Origin: an uncultured Clostridia bacterium
Lineage (GTDB): Bacteria; Bacillota; Clostridia; Christensenellales; UBA1242
Assembly (NCBI GenBank): GCA_945919375.1
Contig: CAMEJD010000001.1
Span: 118,689-182,688, forward strand
Length of the DNA stretch: 64,000 nt
Direction of reading: 5' to 3'
Below the pieces are notes generated by a model, which saw only the letters and a program-made list of their open reading frames with translations, was not told the origin of the DNA and did no database searches. Shown here one piece after another: positions 36,104-45,100 of this stretch. Within the stretch, counting starts at the first letter, position 1. Each line of letters begins with the position of its first letter. Both the position numbers and the translations under genes were made by a program.

Positions 36104-36250
36104 GTATCGCATTGAACAAGATAAAAATCGCTAAACTGCCCGAAATTACGCATAGTTTCAAACAAAACAAACAGCCACAAAATACAATTTGTACCCAAAT
36201 TGTACCCAAAACAAAAATCAACCCCAATAACACAACAAAATCACTCATAT

Positions 36251-36327
36251 GTGGGTATAGCTCAGCTGGATAGAGCGTCCGCCTCCTAAGCGGAAGGTCT
36301 GCAGTTCAAATCTGCATACTCACACCA
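36251..36327 (+). tRNA. tRNA-Arg (anticodon CCT), inside the element
   Basis: Acceptor GTGGGTA pairs with TACTCAC; D-arm GCTCAGCTGGATAGAGC; anticodon stem TCCGC/GCGGA around CTCCTAA (CCT, reads AGG); T-arm GCAGTTCAAATCTGC; CCA encoded. It lies inward of the attL arm repeats, so it is carried by the element. Its loop ends in the same TCCTAA as the right att core. Confidence 0.93.
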
Positions 36328-36358
36328 ATTTTAAAATTCAAGATTTGTAAGGAGCTTT

Positions 36359-36730
36359 ATGAATATAGAAGTATTAAAACAAATTTTATATAACTATAAT
36401 GATATCATTGAAACTAACAAACATTGGAATAGTAGGCCAATGACTTATGAAAATGAATACATGAAAGTTGTAAGCTTAGATGATTCCAACAAGCACAATT
36501 TAGAAGATTATGATAAATTTGATAAAATGTGGAGTATTGTATATTCAGAAAAACAATCATTTAGGAATTTAGAGAATTTTAAACTTTTTCAAAAAGAATT
36601 TAATGCTTACATTTCATCTGTTAATAGAGGAAAAAGTAAAGGATGTCTTGCAATTAGAATTCCAGACATGAGGGAATGCCCAAATACAGAAATAGCTAAA
36701 GTAATACTTGATTTTATTTTTAATAAATAA
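36359..36730 (+). CDS. Hypothetical protein near attL
   Basis: 123 residues, soluble, mixed charge (YNYNDIIETNKHWNSRPMTYENEY..., ending CPNTEIAKVILDFIFNK). The start follows TAAGGAGCTTT. No family recognised. It is first inside the element after tRNA-Arg(CCT) and converges on the TA-chaperone operon. Confidence 0.65.
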   Translation: MNIEVLKQILYNYNDIIETNKHWNSRPMTYENEYMKVVSLDDSNKHNLEDYDKFDKMWSIVYSEKQSFRNLENFKLFQKEFNAYISSVNRGKSKGCLAIRIPDMRECPNTEIAKVILDFIFNK

Positions 36731-36759
36731 AAAGACGGCTTTAATTAGTCGTCTTTTTT
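36729..36759. terminator. Bidirectional terminator
   Basis: AAAAAGACG and CGTCTTTTTTT arms around a 12-base loop, between the convergent hypothetical gene and the SecB-like gene. Confidence 0.7.
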
Positions 36760-37145
36760 TGATCTAAAGTAAAATTTGGTGGGGTTATTATTGGTATATT
36801 CCCAGTAATAGCGATTAAGTTTGAAATAACATTAGAAGAAAGTGAATATGCAGGGCCAATATACTTATTGGGATTTTGTAAAATATCTTCTTTTAACTTA
36901 TCTAAATTTATATCGGATTTATTATCTAAAAATCGAGTAACCATAAAGGAAGTATATATGTTGAATAAACTTTTTGGAATGCATTCTAAAGTTCTGCTGA
37001 TTTTTATAAAGACTTTATCCTGTAAAATTTCAATATTTTCAACTTTATCTTGCATGTTTACCTTAATTTGATTATTGTTTAAATTTTCTAACCCAATAAA
37101 CTCTATTCTGTCAACTTTTATTTCAATTTTATTTTCTAATAACAT
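36741..37145 (-). CDS. SecB-like chaperone of a toxin-antitoxin-chaperone operon
   Basis: 134 residues. The pattern of SecB-family proteins is visible: an N-terminal beta region (IKVDRIEFIGLENLNNNQIKVN), a central KVFIKISRTLE strand and the C-terminal signature GPAYSLSSNVISNLIAITG..P-ITPPNFTLD, which parallels SecB's 'YAR..IS.L....G.PPL.L.P.NF'. It overlaps the HicB gene by 17 bases and is third in the hicA-hicB order. In TAC systems such as HigBA-SecB of Mycobacterium tuberculosis a SecB-like chaperone protects the antitoxin. The call rests on the C-terminal motif and the context. Confidence 0.65.
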   Translation of the reverse strand: MLLENKIEIKVDRIEFIGLENLNNNQIKVNMQDKVENIEILQDKVFIKISRTLECIPKSLFNIYTSFMVTRFLDNKSDINLDKLKEDILQNPNKYIGPAYSLSSNVISNLIAITGNIPIITPPNFTLDQKKTTN

Positions 37146-37572
37146 TTGAATAAATACCTCCTAAATAATTACGTCCTTCAAAATCACATAAAATAACCGG
37201 TTTTAGATTTTCTGCAGTTAACCTTTCTTGTTGTCCACAATATCTTGATAACGCCTCAACAATAAAAGAATTTAAACTAATGCCTTCATCTTCAGCCATT
37301 TTTGTTGCCGCTCTATGAAGTTTTTTGCTCAATCTCACTGTAAATTTACCACTATACTGATTTATTAGATCAGTGTTGTCTTGTTTGGGTAAAGGTAGTC
37401 CTTCTTCTTCTAAAAATTGTAAGTGCATTTTCATATTTTCCTCAGCATCTGCTATTGCTTCAGCTTGTGTTGTCCCTGCGCCACCGACACCTTTAATATC
37501 AGGATACTCAACATTCCATTGTATACCATCACAAGTCTCGACAGGGTATAAATTCATTCTAAAATTAAACAT
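37129..37572 (-). CDS. hicB: HicB-type antitoxin with extended C-terminus
   Basis: 147 residues. The HicB partial RNase H-like fold is at the N-terminus (NVEYPDIKGVGGAGTTQAEAIADAEENMKMHLQF), then a ribbon-helix-helix DNA-binding domain (GKFTVRLSKKLHRAATKMAEDEGISLNSFIVEALSRY). About 33 residues follow (LTAENLKPVILCDFEGRNYLGG...) that ordinary HicB proteins lack; this hydrophobic tail is a candidate chaperone-addiction segment. HicB neutralises HicA and represses the operon. Start preceded by AAGGAGATTAAC. Confidence 0.87.
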   Translation of the reverse strand: MFNFRMNLYPVETCDGIQWNVEYPDIKGVGGAGTTQAEAIADAEENMKMHLQFLEEEGLPLPKQDNTDLINQYSGKFTVRLSKKLHRAATKMAEDEGISLNSFIVEALSRYCGQQERLTAENLKPVILCDFEGRNYLGGIYSNVIRK

Positions 37573-37588
37573 GTTAATCTCCTTATTA

Positions 37589-37831
37589 CTAAATCAAATC
37601 CATATCTTGCAGTACTTCAATAATTTGTTTTATCATATAACACTTTAATGTTTTTCTAGGTATTGTTAATAGTAAACCATCTTTTCTAAATTTACAGTGG
37701 CTGCCTCCATTATCATAAGAGATAAAACCCACTTTATCACTTGTTAAAAAGTTATATGTTTCTTCAAATGAAATATCTGTGCGCGGTGGCTTTTGAAGTA
37801 GTTTTTCGAGGAATTTATCAAAATTACTCAA
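37589..37831 (-). CDS. hicA: HicA-type mRNA interferase toxin
   Basis: 80 residues with the dsRBD-like HicA fold, catalytic His in NGGSHCKFRK and LLLTIPRKTLK. HicA cleaves mRNA in a ribosome-independent way. The start appears to be TTG at 37831, seven bases after AAAGGAGAAAG. Upstream is a promoter (TATAAT at 37,896) with a palindromic operator next to it. Confidence 0.87.
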   Translation of the reverse strand: MSNFDKFLEKLLQKPPRTDISFEETYNFLTSDKVGFISYDNGGSHCKFRKDGLLLTIPRKTLKCYMIKQIIEVLQDMDLI

Positions 37832-37874
37832 ACAACTTTCTCCTTTTATAATATGTTACCTACAGACCTTTTGA

Positions 37875-37901
37875 TATCATATATGATACCATTCTATTAT
37901 A
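37875..37901 (-). promoter_or_regulatory. hicA promoter -10 and palindromic operator
   Basis: TATAAT at 37,896-37,901 on the minus strand followed by the perfect 14-bp palindrome TATCATATATGATA (37,875-37,888), where transcription would start. This is where HicB, with its ribbon-helix-helix domain, is expected to bind. Confidence 0.6.
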
Positions 37902-38012
37902 ACACATTTTGTAATTTTTACAACACTTTTCATAAAAAAATTTGTTAATTATATGTAAAACTTTTTTAGTTTAGCATACTATTTTTCAAATTGCACTAAA
38001 GTGTGTCAATTT

Positions 38013-39403
38013 TTATCCAAAAATTTTATTGATTTTTTCTGAGGCATGAATGTCGCTATTTTGCAAGAAGTGAGAATAGAAGTCGCTTGTTGTGCTTGCT
38101 CTGGCATGGCCTGCACGCGTTGAAACTGTCTTCATATCAACACTTGAGTTAAGCAGTAATGTTATATTAGTGTGTCTAAGTGAGTGGAGTGTAACGATTG
38201 GCAGTCCAGCGCGTGCAAGTATTTTTTGGAGCCATACTCTAAACAGCCCTGGACAGATATCTCTACCATCTTCTCTGCAGAAGAGCCTGTCCGTGTCACC
38301 AAGTCTATCGCCTAGATAATGTTTTCTATTTAGCCACCAAGCTTCGTATTCGTGTAAGTATTCAATAAGTTTATCTGGCATGGAGATTGTGCATTTTGAA
38401 TTCTCTGTCTTTGGCTCTTTGGTGATTATCCCAAATCCCGCTATGTCCTGAACAGATCTTGCAATGGTCATTGTTTTATTTTCGAAGTCTATATCTTTCC
38501 ATTCAAGACCAGCAAGTTCGCCACGCCTTATTCCCATAAAGAGTGCATGAGCAAGGCAATCTTCCATCTTGGGTTGTCTAGGTTATCTAAGTATTGGGCA
38601 AGTTTCTTTGCCTCTTTGTCATTAAGTATCTTAACTTCCTTTTTATAGCCTTGTATTGGTGCGATGTAGTCACGGGAAGCAAAGTTATGCTCAACTAATC
38701 TTTGTCTTTTTGCATCGGCTAAAATTGTTGCGAGTGTTCTTTTTAGTTTTAGTATTGTTTCTTTTGCGTATGGATGGCTAATTACTTTAACATCAAACCA
38801 TTCATCAAAGTTTAGGTTTAGTGCACTGCATATTGTTTTGGCGCTATCAATTCTTATACCATTGCCAACTTTGGCTGAGTAATATATTGATCTAGAGATG
38901 CCACTATTTCTAGTAGCATCAACCAGTTTTATGAAGTGAGATTTTAAGTATTGTGTTAAATCTCTTTTTAGGATTGCATATCTCTGCTCATATTTCTTTG
39001 CCATCATTTCATCTAAGAAGCCTTGCACCATTATTGGTGTTATTTGGTTGAGTTTAATATTGCCAAAGTAAGCATCAAACTTTCTAATATTGTCTTTACC
39101 TTTAATGTAGTAGTTTAGTGATCTGGTGTTCTTTATCTTTTCAAGCCACTTATTGGCATAATCTATAAAGGTTATGTCATTATCTACTGCAAGCATACCA
39201 TTAAGTTGTTTCTTGAATTTATCTTCAAAATCTAGGCAAACCCTTTGCAATTCTTTCTTTGCTTGAATTTCAGTTAAGTCGTTTGGCTTTCTCCAGCACA
39301 TTGACTTAGCTATAAATTGTCCAGTCCTAAGGTCTTTTGCCTTTACTTGTATTCTATAGGATATTGTTCCGTCATTTAATTTTTTCTTTCTTACACATGC
39401 CAT
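38013..39403 (-). pseudogene. Tyrosine integrase interrupted by one frameshift
   Basis: Two overlapping ORFs encode one integrase. ORF 38528-39403 has the N-terminal arm-binding and core-binding domains and ends prematurely at LLMHSLWE; ORF 38013-38567 has the catalytic part (GIRRGELAGLEWKDID, TLHSLRHTNITLLL, AGHARASTTSDFYSH). Restoring a single G in ATGCACTC gives the natural ALLMALFMGIRRGEL. R, HxxR, H and Y catalytic residues are all present. A stuck element would result if the frameshift is real; programmed shifting or a sequencing error are alternatives. Confidence 0.88.
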
Positions 39404-39417
39404 TTTATCTTCTCCTT

Positions 39418-39636
39418 TTATCCAATTATCACTTGTTCCATTGGTAGTTCATATTCTTTGCTCTGTAAGAAGGCGAGTAATGAATCGTAGTCAATCATTA
39501 TCTTCTTGCCAGTTTTTATGGAATGAATTTTATAGTTATTTGCTAGTTTTCTTATTAAGAATTCACTAAGACTAGTGTTAGGATCCTCTTGTTTAATCAT
39601 TTGTAAAGTTTCGGTTATTGTTCTAATTCTTTGCAT
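39418..39636 (-). CDS. Excisionase-like small DNA-binding protein
   Basis: 72 residues, basic, with a helix-turn-helix like that of excisionase/MerR-type small proteins (SLSEFLIRKLANNYKIHSIKTGKKIMIDYDSLLAFL). It is 14 bases before the integrase gene, the usual place for Xis, which directs excision of the element. Start preceded by ACCTGGAGGAAAAC. Confidence 0.75.
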   Translation of the reverse strand: MQRIRTITETLQMIKQEDPNTSLSEFLIRKLANNYKIHSIKTGKKIMIDYDSLLAFLQSKEYELPMEQVIIG

Positions 39637-40164
39637 GTTTTCCTCCAGGTGCTGATCTCAACTGGACTTGAATTCCTATGCGAAACAAAAAGTACCGCAA
39701 AAGAATATACAAGTCCAGTAAAACAGCGAAATATATTCAAAATTAAACTTTGTATCTTTGAATTCTTTTTTTGCTTTGTTTCTGTTTACCTTTGTATCTT
39801 TGTTATTTCGGTCAAAATCGTGCCTTTTTTGATTTTTTGGTAGTCCACTTGATAATTTATCCAACTCAAAATTTATCACTCTTAAAACTTAAATAATGGC
39901 TTGTATTTTCATAAAATTGCCGACTGAAATTTCGCATATTTTGATTGTTTTGATTTTGGTTTGATTATTTTTGATTTTTATTTTGAAATCAAAAAGTGCA
40001 AAACTACTTTATTTTTCTAACTTTTTAATAGAATTTTTACTAAAAATTTTTGATTTTTGATTTCGCGAATTTTTGCGTGCGACTGTCGTCCCGCTCTTTA
40101 TAGGGCTTCAGCTAGAGATTTGACCGCCCTGGGGGTGTTATGCATCCACCAGTTCTTTTATTAT
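39637..40164. other. Non-coding stretch between xis and rep
   Basis: 528 bases with no convincing gene; the listed 67- and 70-residue ORFs are antisense to each other and lack ribosome binding sites. At 40,075-40,155 there is a GC-rich island in AT-rich sequence (GGGCGGTCAAATCTCTAGC, GCGGGACGACAGTCGC on the minus strand) of a kind I associate with structured RNA near replication or mobility genes of Firmicute elements. Confidence 0.5.
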
Positions 40165-40800
40165 TTAATCAAAAGCTTCCTTAAACTTATTTCCATATTG
40201 CGATCCAAGAACTTTAACATTTGAGACATCAAAAAGGATATATGTATCTGTTATTTCATCAATGTACAATAATTCATCAATATAAGCCTTAAATAGAGTT
40301 TCTCCAAAACGCAATTTGAGTTTAGCAAGAAGGTGAGTGAGAAGATTATTTTTATCTAGATCTTTCACGCGCGCGTTATCATGTATTATTTTAATTTTTT
40401 TAATATCATAATAATCTATTGTCAGCAGTCCGTTGCCTTCGTTGTGGAAGCCGATTTCCGATAAGTTGAAACGAGTCGGCAATGTAAATCCGTAAACAGC
40501 ATTGAAATCTATTTCTAGATACATTTCTCTTTTAATGTCAGACAGCCTATTCATGATGCCAATTTTTTCAAGTCTTGTTATCATGTTTCTTATTTGCCTT
40601 TCCTTAATGTTTAGTATTGGCAGATCCTCCATTATCTTTTTGTAGGTGATTTTGTAATACCACTTTTCATCAACTCGTTTACTTCTCATGTGACCACTTC
40701 CTGCAAATTGCTGAAGATAGTCAAGGAATAAGATTTCTTTTAGATTTAACCCCAGTCTAAGTAATGTTACTTGTGGGAAATTAAAGATTTTTGGTCGCAT
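40165..40800 (-). CDS. Replication initiator protein with DnaA-N-like C-terminus
   Basis: 211 residues. Residues 1-130 look like a Rep winged-helix domain (LNLKEILFLDYLQQF, then KERQIRNMITRLEKIGIMNRL). The C-terminal 60 residues (LLAKLKLRFGETLFKAYIDELLYIDEITDTYILFDVSNVKVLGSQYGNKFKEAF) follow the pattern of the DnaA domain I/Rep DnaA_N module. Such proteins start plasmid or ICE replication by recruiting host helicase loader. About 900 bases upstream are iteron-type repeats. A short upstream ORF overlaps its start. Confidence 0.65.
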   Translation of the reverse strand: MRPKIFNFPQVTLLRLGLNLKEILFLDYLQQFAGSGHMRSKRVDEKWYYKITYKKIMEDLPILNIKERQIRNMITRLEKIGIMNRLSDIKREMYLEIDFNAVYGFTLPTRFNLSEIGFHNEGNGLLTIDYYDIKKIKIIHDNARVKDLDKNNLLTHLLAKLKLRFGETLFKAYIDELLYIDEITDTYILFDVSNVKVLGSQYGNKFKEAFD

Positions 40801-40837
40801 AGATCACATGCTCCTTTTGTAGGTTTTTAATTTTCAT
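40781..40837 (-). CDS. 18-codon upstream ORF overlapping rep
   Basis: Too short for the ORF track. ATG at 40837 follows a strong AAAGGAGATAAAA; the peptide would be MKIKNLQKEHVIYATKNL and its stop lies 17 bases inside rep, in another frame. It contains the rep Shine-Dalgarno (AAAGGAGC). This layout suits translational coupling or copy-number control of rep. Confidence 0.5.
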   Translation of the reverse strand: MKIKNLQKEHVIYATKNL

Positions 40838-40968
40838 TTTTATCTCCTTTATTTAAATTTTTTGCCTCCACAAAGATTGATCAGTTTTTTGCTTTGGCAT
40901 ATATTTTAACGAAGTCTGCAGTCCTTCGGTAAAACCAAGTTTGGTTATTTACATTTTCATTCTATCAA

Positions 40969-41648
40969 TCCCGTGGTACCACCATTTGGTACTACGGGAA
41001 TTATTTTTATTGATTATTTTAATTTTAACAAGTCCGATGTATCACCATTTGATATATCGGGATTTAATTTTCAAAAATATTTTAACTTTTTCGATATGAC
41101 ACCATTTGTCGTATCGGAATAGCTTTCTGACAATATTTTATAAAGTTTGTTGTGCAAGCCCTTTGCACAGCGGAATTAAATTTTCATATTTTTTCGCCCC
41201 TTTTATTCAATTCTAACAATGTCAATGGCTCACCATTTGAACCCTTGAGATAAATTCTGTCTACATTTTAACAATCCCGCTCGGACACCATTTGTCCGTT
41301 CGGGGAATTTATTTAAGCCAATTTTACAATTTCCGCGTAGACACCATTTGTCCGTGCGGGGAATATTTTTTATTTTAAAACCTCCGTTGTAAACACATCT
41401 TTGACAGCGGGAAATATTTTTCTTTAATTTTACAAGTTTAGGACTGCCATCATTTGGCACAGCTAAAAATATTTTCATATTTAATTTATCATCTCCGTAT
41501 CACTACCGTCTTGTGACACGGGAAAAGTTTTTAGCTTCTGCACTAATTTTAGAGCATAGTCTTGTTCAGCATTTGAACAGGTTAAAATTGTTTGTTTAAC
41601 TTTTTTATAATAACAATCCCGTATTGACACCATCTGTCAACACGGGAA
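40969..41648. repeat. Array of about 12 hairpins with conserved loop and variable stems
   Basis: Twelve imperfect palindromes begin near 40969, 41033, 41088, 41147, 41216, 41275, 41331, 41382, 41436, 41492, 41553 and 41616, about 59 bases apart (51-69). Outer arms resemble TCCCGT...ACGGGA; the inner 4-6 bp differ between units yet stay complementary (GGTACC/GGTACT, GTATC/GATAT, ATGAC/GTCGT, CGGAC/GTCCG, TTGAC/GTCAA). The seven-base loop is ACCATTT or a near variant. On the minus strand each hairpin is preceded by AATTCCC and followed by TTGTTAAAAT. The array is upstream of rep. Confidence 0.9.
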
Positions 41649-41656
41649 TTAAAAAA

Positions 41657-41682
41657 GAGATATTTTTTTGTAAATATCTCTA
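41657..41682. other. Hairpin at the array edge
   Basis: AGAGATATTT and AAATATCTCT form a 10-bp stem between the hairpin array and the iterons. It could be a terminator. Confidence 0.5.
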
Positions 41683-41704
41683 AAAATTTATTGATTTTAT
41701 ACGT

Positions 41705-41945
41705 AAGGTGTCACACGTATCACACGTGTCACACTTGTTATACTAGTGTAAAGTGACACTTAAACCTCTTTTACCTTTTAGTGTTTTTGCGACTTTTTGT
41801 TCATTTTTAAGTGTGACACCTTGATTTTTAAGGTATCACACTTGTTTGATTGCTAAAATCCTTTATTTATCAGAGTTTTAGGCTATGTGTGACACCTTGT
41901 GATACGTGTGACACCTTATATCTATATTTATATATTTTTATACTA
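41705..41945. repeat. Iteron cluster and AT-rich segment, probable replication origin
   Basis: At least six copies of AAGGTGTCACAC-like repeats in both directions: 41705, 41725, 41809 (reverse), 41830, 41885 (reverse) and 41905 (reverse). A very AT-rich run (TATATCTATATTTATATATT) follows at 41,916-41,940. TATACTAGTG occurs at each side (41739, 41939). Iterons plus an AT-rich element near a Rep gene are the hallmark of an iteron-controlled origin. Confidence 0.75.
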
Positions 41946-42083
41946 GTGGTTGAAGTTGGTGGAGTTTTTGGAGCTAATATAAACACTCTCGTGTGAGAGA
42001 AAAAAATAATTCAATATTTTTTATACATATATAGGGACGCCTAAAAACAGCCACACTAGCACCGATAGCTCCACCCTAGCAAT

Positions 42084-42107
42084 AAAAAAGAACGGATTTT
42101 AATCCGT
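42084..42107 (-). terminator. Terminator of the methylase-helicase operon
   Basis: ACGGATT and AATCCGT arms with a TT loop, then CTTTTTTATT on the minus strand, past the helicase stop. Confidence 0.75.
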
Positions 42108-42127
42108 CCTTCGTTAATTATTGTAGG

Positions 42128-45100
42128 TTATTCTCCAAACACTTCATCAAGTTTTTGTTTAAGTGTCCCATCTTGGGCAAAAGGCAGGGAATCAAACTGT
42201 TTTAGATTGTGTTTATCTATTTTTATATCTTTGTCAAAACCTAATATGAATGATTTTGCAATTCTGTAAATAATTTCTGTTGGTGCTAAGCCATACACTT
42301 GTTTTGCAAAAATATGACCTAATCTGTCGGCATCATTTGGATAAAGTTTTTTCATATTTGTACTTCTATAAAGCCTTTTAACAATTTCTGCAATATAAAG
42401 TCCTGATTTCATATAAAGGTCTATAAAAGTATGATTTGGGTCATCAAAGCAACCTGGATTTTCTTTTTCAAGATTATCTACCATTTCTTTGACAACTTTC
42501 TTTGGTGTAAATATTTGATTGGTCTTTTGAGGTGGAATATAGTCAAAAATATCTTCTTTTGAGTTGTCGTCAAAGTAATTTGCGAGATCTTGTTTTTTCT
42601 TCAAAAATTCTTTTATTGAATCATTGAAAACCACTGAATCAAAAAATCCATTATAATGTTTGTTTTCGCCGTTTTCATCAACATAATCAAAGCCATCTCT
42701 TAACTTTCTAAAATCATCTAGTGAAATACTTGTTACTTCTTTAAACACTTCATCCGGTATTATTTTATCAAAATTCTCCAAGGTAGTATTTTCATCTCCA
42801 TATGCCATCAAAAATGATGGGATAGTCCTTGAAAAGCCTCTTAAATGGTCACGGACATTATCCATTAAAGAATCTTTTTGTTTTTCTTTTTTATCCGTTT
42901 CAACGGCATCAACAATTGTTCTGCCTGCATTATCAATAACATTTTTAACTTCAGATTGAATAGAACTCATAAAGTTCTGTTCAATTTCTTTTTTCTTTTC
43001 ATCAAATTTTGTGTTGATTTCTGCAATCTTATGAATATTTCCAGTTTGTTTTGCATTTTCAAGTTCTTTTGATCTTTCATTTTCAAGTTTGTTGTTGCTT
43101 ATTTGATAATTGCCATATTGTTTTTTTACAAAAGTATCTGCCGTTGTGTTTATCTTTCTAACAAGTGCTTGCTGAGTAGATTTAGATAAATCACTGCCAT
43201 AATTTTCTTTTGCAGTTTTAACTAGTGTGTCTGTAATATTTGTGTGGAATGCATCTAAAAGAGCATTAAGTTTTTCATCTTTTTTATGTGTGCTTTCATT
43301 TTCTTTTTGAATTGTTGTAACAGTGTCTATTAAACTTTGTTCAATATCTCCATAAATCTTTTCTCCAAAAACATTATTTGCAGTTCCAATAACTTGTTCT
43401 TCTGGAATTACAACATTTCCTTCATCATCTAAATTAAGTTCTTCTTTTGTATCTTCTTTTATTCCAACAGGCTCTTTGATAGGTTCAAATTTTTGAAGAA
43501 TATCCAAAACTTCCTTTGGAGCATTAAATATATTTCCTACATTTTGGAATAAGAAATTACTCATAAATCCACGGCGAACAACTTCTTTTGCATGAATTGA
43601 CCTTGGTATTGATAAAACTTTTTCAGCATCAAGTTCAATCATTTCACCATTTGGATCTTCGCCATATACAGGGAAGAAGTTAAGAAGTTCTCTTACATGT
43701 TGTTTTCTAGTATCAGAGTCTCCACGACCTTTTGCTGTGTCAGCCATAAGGTCATTTGCAAATTCTTCAACAATAGTAAGCGTTCTTGCAGGATCAAAGT
43801 CAAATACATAAGAATTTTGTTTTCTGTAACTCTCACTTCCATTTTTAAATAAACATGGATTTTGTGCTCTAAAAGCCGATTGCATATATAGTGCAGGGCT
43901 CTTTACGTTTGAAAGCATCATAACAGCAGTCCATTCTGGAATGGTAATGCCAGTTGTAAGTTGCCCTACGGAAATAGTAATTGTTTTATCGTTGTTTTTT
44001 ATTGCTTCAACAACTTTATCATAAGAGTTTTTGATATTCTTTTCAAAACTTATTTCATCACTAGAATTCCCTTCATTGTCTATCTTACCATCGCCAGCCG
44101 CAAGGACAATTTTGTAATCTTTGAAAACCTCATGATTTTGCAACTTTTTAGCGAGAGCCTTTGCACTGCTAACATATTTAAGCAACCACAATGTGTGCTT
44201 TAATTCTTTTCGTAATTCTTCGGTTGAAAATGGAAATTTTTCTTGTTTTGTTAGGGCATCTAAAAATTTATCCACTGCATCATTATGTATAAATTCACCA
44301 CTTGCATTTGTATCAAAAAAGTCGTTTAAGTCCCAGCAAAATGCTTCATTTTGTCCATCGTTGTCAAAGTCTGCACCTTGTTCTACTTTGTCACGAATAA
44401 TATCTGACATTTTGTAGGTGAAAAGATTAAGTTGAGGAAGGTTAGCATAAGGATTTTCTTCTTCACTTGATTCATTCCACTCATGTTTTGCTTTTTGTTC
44501 ATCAGCATAAGTCCAGTTATAAATTGCTTTTGGTGGAAACTTATCATTTGCAAGTGCTTTAAAAGGTGTGCCAGATAAGTGAAGAGTGTATCTCCTTTTT
44601 ATTTGGTCAAATGCCACATCGGTTTTGTAAGTATCAACTCCTTCATGTGCTTCATCAATAACCAAAACATCCCATTCAAGGTCAGCAACTTCTCTAAGTT
44701 TATCAAACATACCACCAAAGTATATTGAACCTTTAAGGTCCTGAAGAGACACAAATTCTATGCAGCCTTTGTGATTTGGTTCAGATATTAGGTCAAGATA
44801 TTTTTCTCTTGATAATACATATTTTTTGTCTTTAAGACCATCAACATTGCTTACAAAATAATATCCTGATTCTGTTCCCATAAACTTAACATAATCATCA
44901 TACCATGAGTTTGCAATAGCCGGTCTATTGGTTACAATAAGTATTTTGTTAATGTTAGGGAGTGCCTTACATAAATCATAAGTTGATAATGTTTTGCCAA
45001 ATCTTGGCTTTGCATTCCACAAACATTCAGCTTTGTGAGAGTTGTCTAAAAAGTAATCTTTTGTTTGCTTGACTGCATCTTTTTGTTCTTTTCTTAAAAC

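Noticed and set aside
36045-36248. 67-residue minus ORF at attL
   Set aside because: It crosses the tRNA fragment and the arm repeats; no support.
39631-39879. Two opposing 67-70 residue ORFs
   Set aside because: Antisense to each other, no ribosome binding site, rich in Phe/Lys from AT-rich DNA.
41230-41478. 82-residue ORF across the hairpin array
   Set aside because: It merely reads through four hairpins and has no credible ribosome binding site; composition follows the repeats.
40969-41648. Hairpin array as a CRISPR
   Set aside because: Units do not have exact repeats separated by unique spacers; stems vary inside the repeat and the AT-rich spacers resemble each other. No cas genes.
40969-41648. 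Hairpin array as integron attC sites
   Set aside because: Spacing of ~59 bases leaves no cassettes, and the GTTAAAAT sequence does not fit GTTRRRY; no integron integrase.
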